Of a stretch of 64,000 nucleotides of DNA, positions 1 to 12,400 are shown in pieces. The notes under the pieces are model-generated. The model was not told where the DNA came from, did not search any database, and saw only the letters and a program-made list of their open reading frames with translations. This DNA comes from Ascaphus truei. Lineage: Eukaryota > Chordata > Amphibia > Anura > Ascaphidae. The stretch covers positions 48,130,874 through 48,194,873 of the forward strand of contig CM071573.1 in assembly GCA_036426205.1 (NCBI GenBank), in the 5' to 3' direction. How positions within the stretch are numbered: position 1 is the stretch's first letter; each line of letters opens with the position of its first letter. Made by a program: the position numbers and the translations under genes.

Positions 1-303
1 GGGCCAGGTTTGGGAGGAAGTATGAGGAGCTCTGTTTTTGCCATGTTAAGTTTAAGGCGGCAGAGGGCCATCCAGGGCTTTTCCCCCCAGCCTTGCAGAG
101 AGTGACTGGGGAAGTTAACCCTTACACAGGGATAGGCGTTTATTGTTTTATGTATATTTTTGGTTGCTGTATTGTTAAAAGGAACAGGCAATAAAGCCTT
201 ATTTTAATTTCACCTTAAAACGGTCTCCATTGCATACCTCTGCACACATCTCTTACACTTCCAAATGTGGATTTTTACAGTGCTAATCCTAGAGGTCTCT
301 CAC

Positions 304-465
304 CCTTATATTAATAGATGATTGCTGGAAGGAAGTGGTGTTGATGGAGAACTCGGCTGTTCCGTCCTTCCCTGTGATGTAGGTGTAATTCGTTCCTTCG
401 TACCCAATGTAAATTACCACTGTCTCATTGCTGATTGGCTTCCCAGCTGCATCCTCCAGAAAAAC
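304..465 (-). CDS. A2M-family exon 11 (MG4), last exon in the window
   Basis: 162 bases, residues 364-417. It contains three sequons (N376, N389, N405); FSINTT around N405 is conserved with human A2M. The acceptor is AACTTGCAG and the donor AAGG|GTGAGA after codon 417. The following exons lie beyond position 1. Confidence 0.94.
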
Positions 466-3400
466 CTGCAAGTTAAGGGTGTGATGTCATCAGTGCTGTT
501 AGGAAAGACTTAGCACAGTGGAATAAAACTGGTGTAAAACACAGCACCAGGCGCCTCAAGGAAAAATATCGGATTGCTTTCAAAAGGATTGTTTACATTG
601 ATCTGATTCTGTTCTCTGCTGACCCCCTCTATGTCAGTAGTTTCTGTTGGCAAGTGATCCTCTCCCAGCCAGCATCTGTACCCACCTGCCCAAATAGGGG
701 GATACCGTGCTTGTAGTGGGAGTCCACTTCTTTGAACGACACCTTAGCAATGGTGCTTCTGATTTCAGAAGAACCCTCACCCGTCAGCTCCACACCTGCC
801 AAAGAGATCCTCATCAACATCCAGCGTCTCTATCTTCTGACCCCCTCTTATATCTGCTGCAGCTTATGCCACCGCACCTATTTTTCTCTTCTTCATATCT
901 TCACCTCCCCTCTGTCCTGCCTTTCTCTCATCTGTTATCTTCCCTTTCCTTATTTTACACCTCTCTTATTTTCCTCCCATTCTGATTTCTCTCTTCCTTT
1001 GTACTTTTCCTCCTTCCTCTCACTCGTTCTACAGTATTTGTCTCCCTCTTTCACCTGTCCCATCCTCTGTTATTTTGGCTGATGCTTTGATTTTCATCTC
1101 ATATCCTGTTCGTTTCATCTGGAAGACTTTTGTTTTCACCACTTCTGAAAAGCAGCCATTACTATCAGCCTGAAAAAATGAGAAAGTTACCAGTCATAGA
1201 GGATTATGTCCATATTCTTACTGTACCTCTGTTCTCTGAGCTGCCCAATGCTAGTGCTCTTAGACTCTGCACGTCTGTGCACTAAGCATTTCACTGCTAG
1301 AGGTACTCACTTGATGGGATAGCTCCTCGCACACAGAGTTCTCCTCCCCTGGACATTGAGAATAGCTTTGTGTGAACATTCTGCAGACACGGACATTGAT
1401 CAAACCTGAGACGGGTTTGCCATATGTGTATCTGGCAAGGAGAACATACATGTTAGCTTTCTCTCTGCAGACACATGCAGAACATTCGTTTTGCAAATCT
1501 GCCTACTGACTTCCACTATATCAACTCCTTTCTTCTAGCATAATTTCTATATATACAACAAAAGACAGGGGTGCCCAATGCTACATCAAATTGACAAAAC
1601 ATATATGGTAATAAGAACCAAGTTCAAATACTTCAATAATAATAATAATAATTACTTGGTTATTTAGTTAAACCCTTTGTCCAAAGCGTTATAAGCCTGC
1701 ATACCAAACATCAAGGTATAACCAATAATGCAGGTCCTACACTACACTGTGACCCCTTCCTTTAACCTCTGTATGAGGGGAAAGAACCATAATAGGTCCT
1801 GTTCTTGCAGCAAAGTGAAAAGACCTCCCAAGTTAAAAAGGTGAGGAGGAGTGAGCTCTGGGGGGAGGTGCCACTTACCTCCATTACAACTGTTACCAGT
1901 CAGAAATTGATTAACACACATTCCCACATTTGGTTATACCTTGACGTTTGGTATGCAGGCTTATAACGCTTTGGCCAAAGCATTTTACTAAATAACCAAG
2001 TAATTATTATTATTGAAGTATTTGAACTTTGTGCTTATTACCATATATGTTTTGTCAATTTGATGTAGCATTGGGCACCCCGTCTTTTGTTGTATACATT
2101 TGCCACACCCAGTAGCTCTCTTTTTTGACATAAATATATATTCATGATGTGGTGGGTGTAGGAGTTTGAGCTAGCTGGGAATGTGTGTTAATAATTTGTA
2201 TATAGTCAGAAAGCCGCTAGTCTGAACTGAAAGCCGCTTTGAACTGAAAACTCCAAAGCCCATAGACTTCAATAGATATTTTGGGCTGAAAATAACTTGA
2301 ACGGCAATATAGAATTTACTCCTAAAAGAGGTAAATCTTCAGAGTATCACTACCCAGACCTCCTCTCCAACACCTCCTACAAACCCATCCTGTGCCAGAG
2401 AACTGGAGATCATTACTCCATTGTCCCTCAACTGCTAGATTACACCAATTACATTGCTTCTGAAAGTCTCTGCAGGATGTTGCTCTTAACATTTGGGTTT
2501 CCTGAGCTGTATCTCTTCTCTGTACGTATGGAGTGTTTAATAGAGAAAGGGTGACTTGGTGTGTTTGGGCTAGGCAGTGTTTGTGGTGAAGGTGATGGTT
2601 GACAGTGTTGCTTCCTTCTCTATAGTGACTACAGAATAAATAATATTAAGTATGCATTGTGTATGTGTTATTTGGAGTCTGAAACTGTAAATGCCCACAC
2701 AATATTGAACACCAGTATATATAATAAATAAGATAATCTATCATGGCCTTGTGTGAGGGGAGACTTACACCACCGACAGCTGCAGTGTATAATACTCACT
2801 TGCCACACACTGTCACCTTCACCTCTTCATCCAGGATGGTGAGAATGGGAGGTAAACTGACCTGCACCTCGTATTTGGGCAGCACTGAAAGAAGCAGAGC
2901 CGATATCAGGAGGGGGAGCAGCCATTGTGTACATTTGCCCCCAAACTTCCTTCCTCCTATAGAAAACATGACTGAAAGCACCCTCCTGGCATTGACCCTT
3001 ACAAGGGTCAGGACCAGTATTGATGTTGTGGGGTAAATACTCATTTTCCAGAGTTGGGGTTATTGATGATCAAATTGGATTAGAGTTGGGCAGCCGTGCT
3101 CAGAAACTGTAATTGATGAGTGACTGCAATTATTTAGTAGCGTGTTTTGTTAGAAGAAAAAGTTTCAATTAATTTGAAGTGCATGGTCATACTCAGCATT
3201 GCAATATGTAGTGAAATGAATTACCACATAGAACTCTAAAAACATAGGACATAATACAAGAACTGGCAATACTGTGCTCAGACCAATTACTTCATCAAGC
3301 TCATAATCCTGTGTCTAATAGTAACTGCACTGGGATCTTCTGGGACACAGAAAAGTATCGCTGGAGATTGAAAGATTCTGTCATCTGCTCCCCAAGAAAT

Positions 3401-6400
3401 GAGTAACAATTGAAGTGAACAGACAATAAAATCAATTGAAAAACATATAGGGTATCCCCCTGTTTGGGCAGGTGGGTACAGATGCTGGCTGGGAGAGGAT
3501 CCCTTGCCTCTGTATCCCCGAGTCTGTTTGCTGTACTTGGTATGCTGCTGGATGGTAATCCCCCACGATAGGTGGAACTGCAAGCGGAGGTGGTTAAAAG
3601 CTGACAGTCTTCCCCTCCCACTGATGGGGGGAAAAATCTTTTACATATCTGGGACTGCCTGCTGCACTTTTCATGCGGGTAACGTTGACATTTTGACCCA
3701 ACGGTTTGGCAAGTATTATGCCTGCATGGAGCGGAGGGTACTGCTAATTATGACTAACATTTGTGTGATATATGCTACAGTGAGCACCTCAGTATTTAAA
3801 CAGTGCATAGTTTGAATGCTGTAATCACTTAGGTCTGAGATAGTTTCATCAATATTCAGTGGCAATTACATGGAAGGCCATAAGAAATTTTACTAGAAGT
3901 TCCCTGTTAGGTGTTTAACATCTTAGTCACTGTAGAGTTATAATAGATCTAGTTTTTGCTGGTACACGTTCTCTCATGTGCATTCATGCAAGTTTATTAC
4001 AACTGGGACATCCATGGACAGAGGGAAATACATACATTGTATACAACAGATTGTTTCCTTAAATTGTACTATTGTGGTTTTGATAGAATGGTAGTTTTTC
4101 TACCCTCATTTGCAGTAATCTGTATCTTCCACTATGTTTTGATTGATTGTCTGTTTCCAGCTGGATGGCGATCTCCTCACATAGAAGTGGCTAATAATTA
4201 TCCCATCCTTTGGTGTGGGATCACTGAGACAACAGAACCATCTTTAAAATCTATGTTTGTGTATTTACTTACCAATATTGGATGATATCATTAATTTCTT
4301 CCCCTATTTTTCCCTGGCTTGCCGCACACATGTGCTTGAATTGTAACCATAAGATGCAGAGTTTATATATGTTTTTTAATTGATTTTATTGTCTGTTCAA
4401 TTCAATTATTATTTTTGACCTCACAATACATTTCCAGATCAGTCAATTGCTATATTCATTTTTGAGTGCCCCTATTATGAGTTTCTGCAGCACCCGTCTT
4501 TTGGTGGCTGCATCTCTTCTCTTTTGGTATATAGTAGTTCTTGCTCATTGGGTGCACCACCATTAAGAAATATATATATATGTTAAAATATTTTTTGGTT
4601 TAATTAATTGGCTTATTTAATCATATTTAATCATTAGCTCATCTCTAATTTCTTTTTATCTCCCCAAGAAATGAGTCAGCATCTCGGTCAATCCTGCTAA
4701 TAGCCAATTCCCCTCCAGGAATACGTTTCACTTACATTACTTGCAGTCACAACACCCAGTGCTAATGAGTCCCACGCATCTTTTCTGTTAGTTTCACATA
4801 CAAATACTATTCCTAATATTCTGGGACGTGATGAATGACAAATCTCTATAACACGTTTCTTCTTTTTTTGTTCAGTTTCTGTTGTGGATAAATATTCTCA
4901 TCATTTCATTTTGCCCTTAAAGGATAATTATTATCAATACATGGGTACAGATTAACGCCCCTCGCTCATTCTATAGATATAGCTCAGAGTTTGAACCTCG
5001 TTCCCTCCTTCATTCTCCTTCTGACCAGCTGGACCTGCCCCTGTGTCTCTCTGTATCTCTAACCAGGTGAGCTAAGCCATCACACATACCATATTCCTCT
5101 ACACTGAAGGTGTACTCCACACGAATACCCCTTCCCCTCTCTGCGATGATTCTATACGTTCCCAGCCTGGGCTCAGCGGTGAGGAGGAAGGATTCTTGTG
5201 TGATGCCTCTGTGGGTCTCCAAATCCAGCCATTGGCTCAGACGGTTTCCTTGAGGATCCTACAAGGGAACAAGACCTCACTGCCCAAGAGAACTGAAGGA
5301 TTCTTTTCACATTTTCACCCCAAATAATCGTACTATATGCCAAGATAGCAGCTACCACTTGCTTCCCAATGTAGAGCCAGCAACCAAGCTCAAACAACAA
5401 GCAAGAAGGTACTGTTCTTGAATGGGTTGCTGGCTCTGTGAAACCTTAACCTAGTTTTGGCTGTAAACACTGTTTTATGCAGAAGGCTGAAGCTTAGGGG
5501 GAAAAAACTGTGAGGATTTGGGACCCAAGAAATTGGACTAGTCATTGGGGTTATTTAGCGGGGTAAAACTAGAAAAATCTGGCACAAAAAACATTTTTTT
5601 CTTGTACATCTATTTGTAAATGAGGTTTATGTTTATGCCCCAGTTTTGCAGCTGACAGACTGTGATAAATAATCTTCATGAATATATCTGCCTTTAAATT
5701 ATAATCTTAATTATAGTGCATGGTACATCAGTATAAAATTTCCTGCCATAGCTTGGCTTCCAATGGGAACAATCTAGAGCTTGGTACTAACCTCGGAACC
5801 TCATCCTGCCAGACACACTGGGGGTTATTTATTTCATTGTGATTGTGCCAATCAGGGCAGTGTCGCACAGATACGTTCATTGATTTGAATAGGAGTTTCC
5901 ACGATTTTGTTCCCAAATCAACACTATCACAGTTTAATAAATAACCTCAATTGTAACCTACCAGTCCCACTAATTTAGACTAACAATGCATGGGGTGAAG
6001 AAGCTTCCTCTTAGCCCAATAGGGAATTGAATGGAGGGCTGCCTGTGGTAAGCAGCCTAATATTGTAGGGTCTTGGCCCATATTTACTAAGCAGTCTTCA
6101 GCCATAAGAGATGTAAAGACTTAGTAAATACAGCACTTAGTCTCTCAACCCCACTGTAGTATGACATAACAAAATTCAAAAGGGAAATACCTACTGTACC
6201 AGTTCCACCATATTGCGATAGTGTTACACTGTGACAGAAGGAACCTACAGCATTATCAAGTGTGCCCCTCTGAATGTAGAATGACACACAGACAATATTC
6301 ACTTTAAACCACATGATGACATAATGAACTTTACAGAATGGACATACAAGTCTGATCTTACTAAATGTCCTTCCAATGAGTGAGTCTTACCTTCTTTGTA

Positions 6401-9400
6401 CGATTATGCCTACCAGTGAATGAGACTACCTTATAATGAGTGAGTCTGCCTTCCCAGTGAGTGACCCTGCTCCCCACTGAATGAGATTTGCATTTAATGG
6501 ATGAGACTGCCTTCCAATTAATTAAAACTACTCTACAATGAGTGAGAGTGCTCTCGAATGATATAGACTGCCTTGTAATGAATGATACTGCAATGCAATG
6601 AGCTAGGCGGCCTTTCCAAATATCAGCAGGCCCATGCTTCTTACCTGAATATAAACCACAGGAAACTAAAACAAAGGAGAAAACAGGAAATGTTACCATT
6701 CAAAGTAAACATTCAGTACACCATGTAATACTGCAAGAAAATAACAATATCCAGTTTCTCCTAATGACCTAATTTAGATCCAAATTGACAAGTCTTCTGT
6801 TTACAATAATACATCAAAATATAACAAGATCCACCGCTCTCCTATTATAACAACTTTGTAAATAAAAGATATCACAGGTGCACAAGGGAATGATTGAATA
6901 CTACAGTATATACACACATAGGAGGTAGGATTGTAGAAAATCCTATCCCCATAAGAATCCCTCACAATTGCACTCATGTGATGTAATTATTGCTAGGATA
7001 ACAGTGATCCAGGATAGTATCCTATATAACCAGTCATAGTGAGTAGAAAAAACAAAAAATAATGTATTAATATCTACAAAATAACACACTGGGTGTGGAA
7101 TATATACAAGGGAATTAAAATATTGTCAGTGGAGTGTGTTCTTTTGCAGATATTAATAAATATTTGTTTTCTCTACTCACTATGACTGGTTACAAAGGAT
7201 ACTATCCAGGATCACTGTTATCCTAGCAATAATTACATCACATGAGTGCAATTGTGAGGGATTCTTGTGGGGATAGGATTTTCTACAATCCTACCTCCTA
7301 TGTGTGTACATACAATAATACATCACCATAATTTGCACCACCAAAACCCACACGAGAGACATATGAGGTTTGGACAGCTCTGTACACATATTGAAGTGAC
7401 ATGTGAGGTATGGAAAGCTCTCTACACATTCAATAGGGTTTTGGGTTTTTTTCCCACAAATCTGGTGCCATGGCTATTTTGCCATTGTACTGCAGCCATG
7501 AGACTTTGGTACACAACTGCCTTATTGTAGATGGAGCACAGTGCTCTGAAGGTCTCTACCAGGAGGGGACATGCTAAGAGGCTAGTGGAGGAATGTTCTG
7601 CAGCCTGCAGGTCTCTAGTAAGGTCAAGTTTCTGTGCGGTTCTCACCTTTTCTGATATGGGTAAAAAGTTCTCATCCAGGGATGCAATACGGAACTGAAC
7701 TACATAATGAATGAGAGAAAATATATGTAACAAACACATACAGATAGACAGACACAGTAATACATATACACAGAAACATACAGATAAAAACAGATGCACA
7801 GCAATACACACAAAGACATACAGATAAACACACAGACACAGCAACATATACACAGAGAAATACAGTACAGATAAACATACAGCCACAGCAACATATACAG
7901 TACACAGAGAAATACAGTACAGATAAACATACAGGCACAGTACATATACTGTACACAGAGACATACAGACACTGCAACACATATACACAGAGATATACAG
8001 ACACAGCAACAGATACACTAATAGAGACACAGATAAACACACTGTCACAGTAATACATATACATTAAGAGATAAATATAGATTTGAAGGATGCTAGTAGA
8101 TGTATAGGTCCCAGAAAAAGTAAGATACTTTGTGGGTTGTGATACCTTTTAATGGACCAACATATCAATTATACAAGATTGTCCATATGATTGAGACTGC
8201 AAAGGGCTCCATATCTGATGAAGAGACCTCTGCAGTCTTGAAAGCATATGCACAAAACAACCTTGTTTCAATTGATTAGAGATGGGCAATTTTTTTCTTC
8301 AAATTTGAATCCAGCGCGGATTGCCCAGTTCCTTTCAGTCACGAAATTTCGCAGATAAGTCTCAAAAATTTTTTTCAGAAAATCCGTGGTTGGATTTTTT
8401 AGAATCCACAATCGGATTAAGTACGAATACAAAATACAAAATATAGTTTTTGTGAGGAGGATAACTTCCAAATTACTAATATCTCCAGCTGTACAGTATA
8501 TACTATATATCCCCTCTAACTTCCCTCCAAATAAATTAGGGAGAGATGCATGTGCTGAAAAAGTAGTACACCTGAGGTGCCCTGGGAGATATGCTAATGG
8601 CTATGCAAAGTATATTTCAATGAGTCCCAACCCATACTTCTTAAAAGGATTTTCATACCAACTATATTGAGTTTAAATCGGGAGCCACGCTCAGACCACG
8701 TTATTCGCGGATTCGCATTGTAGCGGATCGCGCTATAACAGGGTTGAGCTGTACTTTGTGTTTAAAGACCTTTCAAGGTTACATCCCACAATCTCCCTTG
8801 AAGATATTCTAGTAGACTGTTACAGTGGTGCACTGCTAGCCATCAGCTGGTTTAGCTCACACTGCTAAATTTGCTGTCTAGAGAAGCAATGGTTGTGGGT
8901 TAAATTCCTGTGGGTTTGACACCAGTGTACCATTCGAATCACTAGGTGCCTTAGGCGTATCAACTCAATATAGTTGGTATGGAAATCCTTTATGGAAGTT
9001 AGGGGTGGAACTCATTTAAATATACTTTGCATATCTTTCTCTCTTCCCGTGCCAGAAGGTGTCTCATAGCTGAAGAGTGCTTTTTAGATATGGTTCTTAA
9101 TCCAAGAATAGGGTAAAGTACCGTGTACAGGTACGAGTACTCAATGAGAAGTAGAGCTCAAAAGTATGCTTTGACATCTGACCAGATTATATCCAATGGC
9201 AGATTCTGAGGTATTCGCTAAGATTTTTTGTACCCAATCCGCAAACGGATTTTCATGTAGGGATTGGAGTTGGTCTAAAAAAATCATGGAAGAGGTTACG
9301 GATCAGTTCGCCCATCTCTACAATTTGTATGTTGGGCCATTAAAAGATATCATGGCCCATGAATTACTGTATCTTACAGAGACATACAGATAAACACACA

Positions 9401-12400
9401 GGGGCTTAATCAATAAAGGGTGATTGTGCCGATTCTGCACTACCACACAGTAATTCCCACTAAAGTTGAGTTTCAAGTTAACCTGACTGGGACTTTCTGT
9501 GCAGTTGCACCAAACAACACTATTGCATTTTATTGGATAAGCCCCAGAGATACAATAAAACCTATACACTAACATGTGCATACAGATAAACACAATGGCA
9601 CATCTACACATCAACATGAACATAAAGCTAAACAATACATTAAAACACGAACAGGTAGAGAGATGCACCCACACTAGCAGAGACACAAAGTTTAGTTTAA
9701 ACAAATAACACACACTTTTACTGAGACACACACACACAGTTCACATCTCTCACCCTTCTGTCCTGGTTTGTAGATAGGTTTGTCAGTCTGGATGAACACA
9801 AGGCTTTGCAGGGGTTTGATCAGGACACTCTTCCTGGACTTGAAGTGCAGGGAGTCACCGTCAGCATCCAGTGTGAGGAATCCCACTTCTGTAGAGTTTG
9901 TCTGAGGCGTCTGCGGGGAGAAAAGGGAAGCAAAGACCACAGCTAATAAGACCAAGGAGGCTAATGGTCTTATTCTATCTAGTGCAATAGCGCGAATTTG
10001 GGGCTAATGTGGTGTAGCGCATTATTGGCACTATCACACTTTATAGATTAACTCCAAAGGTGACTGGGAGGCTTAAACCAGATGTAACTGGAAGATAAAA
10101 CCAGATATAAATGTGAGTCTAAAAACAGAACTAACTAGGAAACAAATCAGCTCTAACTATTAGACTAAAACCTGAACTAATTTGGATCCTGAAAGCAGAT
10201 CTAACTGGGAGCCTGAAAGCAGATCTAACTGGGATCCTGAAACCAGATCTACATCAGAGACTGAAACCAGATCTACATCAGAGACTGAAACCAGGACTTA
10301 TTGTGAGACTCAAACTAAATGTAACTGGGAGACTATCCAGGTTGCCTGAAACCAGATCTAACTTGGATATTGAAACCACATCGAACTGGGAGTCTGATAT
10401 CAGAGTAAGGGGCCTAGTCCGTTTTGAATACTTTTCAAGTGAGTTTGCATGTGTAGCTATTCAGAGGGCTCCGATAAAATGCCAAACTCACTTGAAAACT
10501 GGCCAAGTGAGCGGTAGCTCAAAAAATGCTGCAAATTGATTTTTTGACAAATCGAGCTATTCAGGTTGCTTTGATATGCACATCGTGGCTGCAACTCACA
10601 GATTCTGATATTACCACCTTAAGGGTGGCGAGATGGGATCCGCAATGTGCATATGAAGCAGAAAATGTATTGTTACACATCGGATTGAAGCTGGGGGTCT
10701 CTGGAGCTGAGCCACATTAATACCAGTTCCAGAGACACCCTACTTCAATCCTCTGTAATAAAAATATATTTACAGCCAACTTCATTACCTTGGTGGCTAA
10801 CCGCTTAGGGAATGAAGGGTTTAATATCAGTGCCCCGTTTGTTGGTTTTAGAGGGGGTGGGTGAAGCTTGTACTTGCCCCAGGGTGGGTGGTTAGGCCTA
10901 CTTGGAGGGTTGTGGGAGGAGTTAAGGTATTAAGAGTTTAACCCCTCTCACTACCCACCCAATTATCCTAAACACCCACCACGGGCCAAATTACACCTTC
11001 ATAGTTGCCCCAGGGTGGGTGTTTAGGCCTCCCAAGAGGGATTAACCCCCCCTTTACCTTAGAGGATACAATCGCTAAGGTAATAAAAGGGTTAACCCCT
11101 CCCACAAGGTCTAAACATCCCTCTCCGGGTCAACTACCTCCTTCACCCACTCTACCACCAACATCACTCAGGAATGGGCAAAAGTACTATTAGCCAAAGA
11201 TGGTTAATACTGTAGCACTTCTGCCCATTCAAATAATTATTACAGTGCAATACATTCAAATACATTACAATAAAAAGTAAATTACTATAAAACTAAACTG
11301 TACACATTTGATCCATTGATTGTTACTGTGGTAATTGATGCCCTCAACAGTTCAAAGATAGCAACAATGGCAATGAATGGGAAACTTAAAAATAAACATT
11401 TGCACACAAAAAAACTCAAAGGGGCATAGATAAACACATTGTGAATCAATGGGCATCCTAAAAATAAAGTTAGCAACTAAGGTAATGAACCTGTTTTTAT
11501 TTAACCCCTGCTTCCTGAGGTACAGGCCTCATTATGGGGTGCTGGTATCTCCTGCAAGTTTAGTTCTTCTGAGTCACATGACACAGCACATTTAAACTTA
11601 CAGGAGATACCGTCACCCACATGGAGGCCTGTAACTCTGGAAGCAAGGGGTTCCCGGACATGAAATTAATGGTGTTCAAGTCCAGAGACCCCCTACTTCA
11701 ATACAATGTTAATAAAATGTAAATAAAAACATGGCGATCGCCTGTGAGAGGTATGCAGGGAGATGCAATTCTCTCTGCGCAGCTCTTTCAGACTGTAGGA
11801 TGATCGCAAAGGCAGATCTTAGAAAAAGACACTGCAAACTTGATCGTTATGGCATTTTCCTATCAAACGGTGTCTGGCGTGCGAGAAATCTTTCTGAATA
11901 CTGTGATAACACAAATGTCATACCGATTAGGAGGAACATGCCAACACGATCGATGTGGCAGTGATGTTATTGGAGCTACCTAAAAAGGCCCCTTAGTTGG
12001 GAGACTGAAACCAGATCTAGCTCGGAAACTAAAACCAGATCTACTGTAATATGGTTGCTCAAATCAGATCTAACTGGAAAACTAGAACCAGATCTAACTG
12101 AAAGAATAAAACCAGAACAAATTAAACTACATTTTTATTTTAAAAAATAATAGTAAAAAATGAAATACTGTATGATGTTATAATAATTTTACAAACAGGA
12201 TCCCTGGCTGTGATTCTTGAAAGTACTGCTGGCTGGGCCCATCTCTGGAAACATCCCCCCCCCCCCCCCCCCCCCTTGAATGTGACACATTGGTCATCAT
12301 CTGGCTCTGTGACATGCTTCTGTAGTAAGGTCTCATTTTGTCTCTCCAGCTCCAGGGTCACTGTCACTGTGACAGACTCATTGAGGTGGGACAGCTGCAG

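Noticed and set aside
7422..8048. 208-residue minus-strand frame beginning with Val/Cys/Leu-rich repeats
   Set aside because: Most of it is minisatellite. Only the 18 residues of A2M-family exon 4 inside it are real coding sequence.
8846..8915. Functional tRNA gene
   Set aside because: The B box lacks the conserved core and no acceptor stem forms. Listed as a possible SINE instead.
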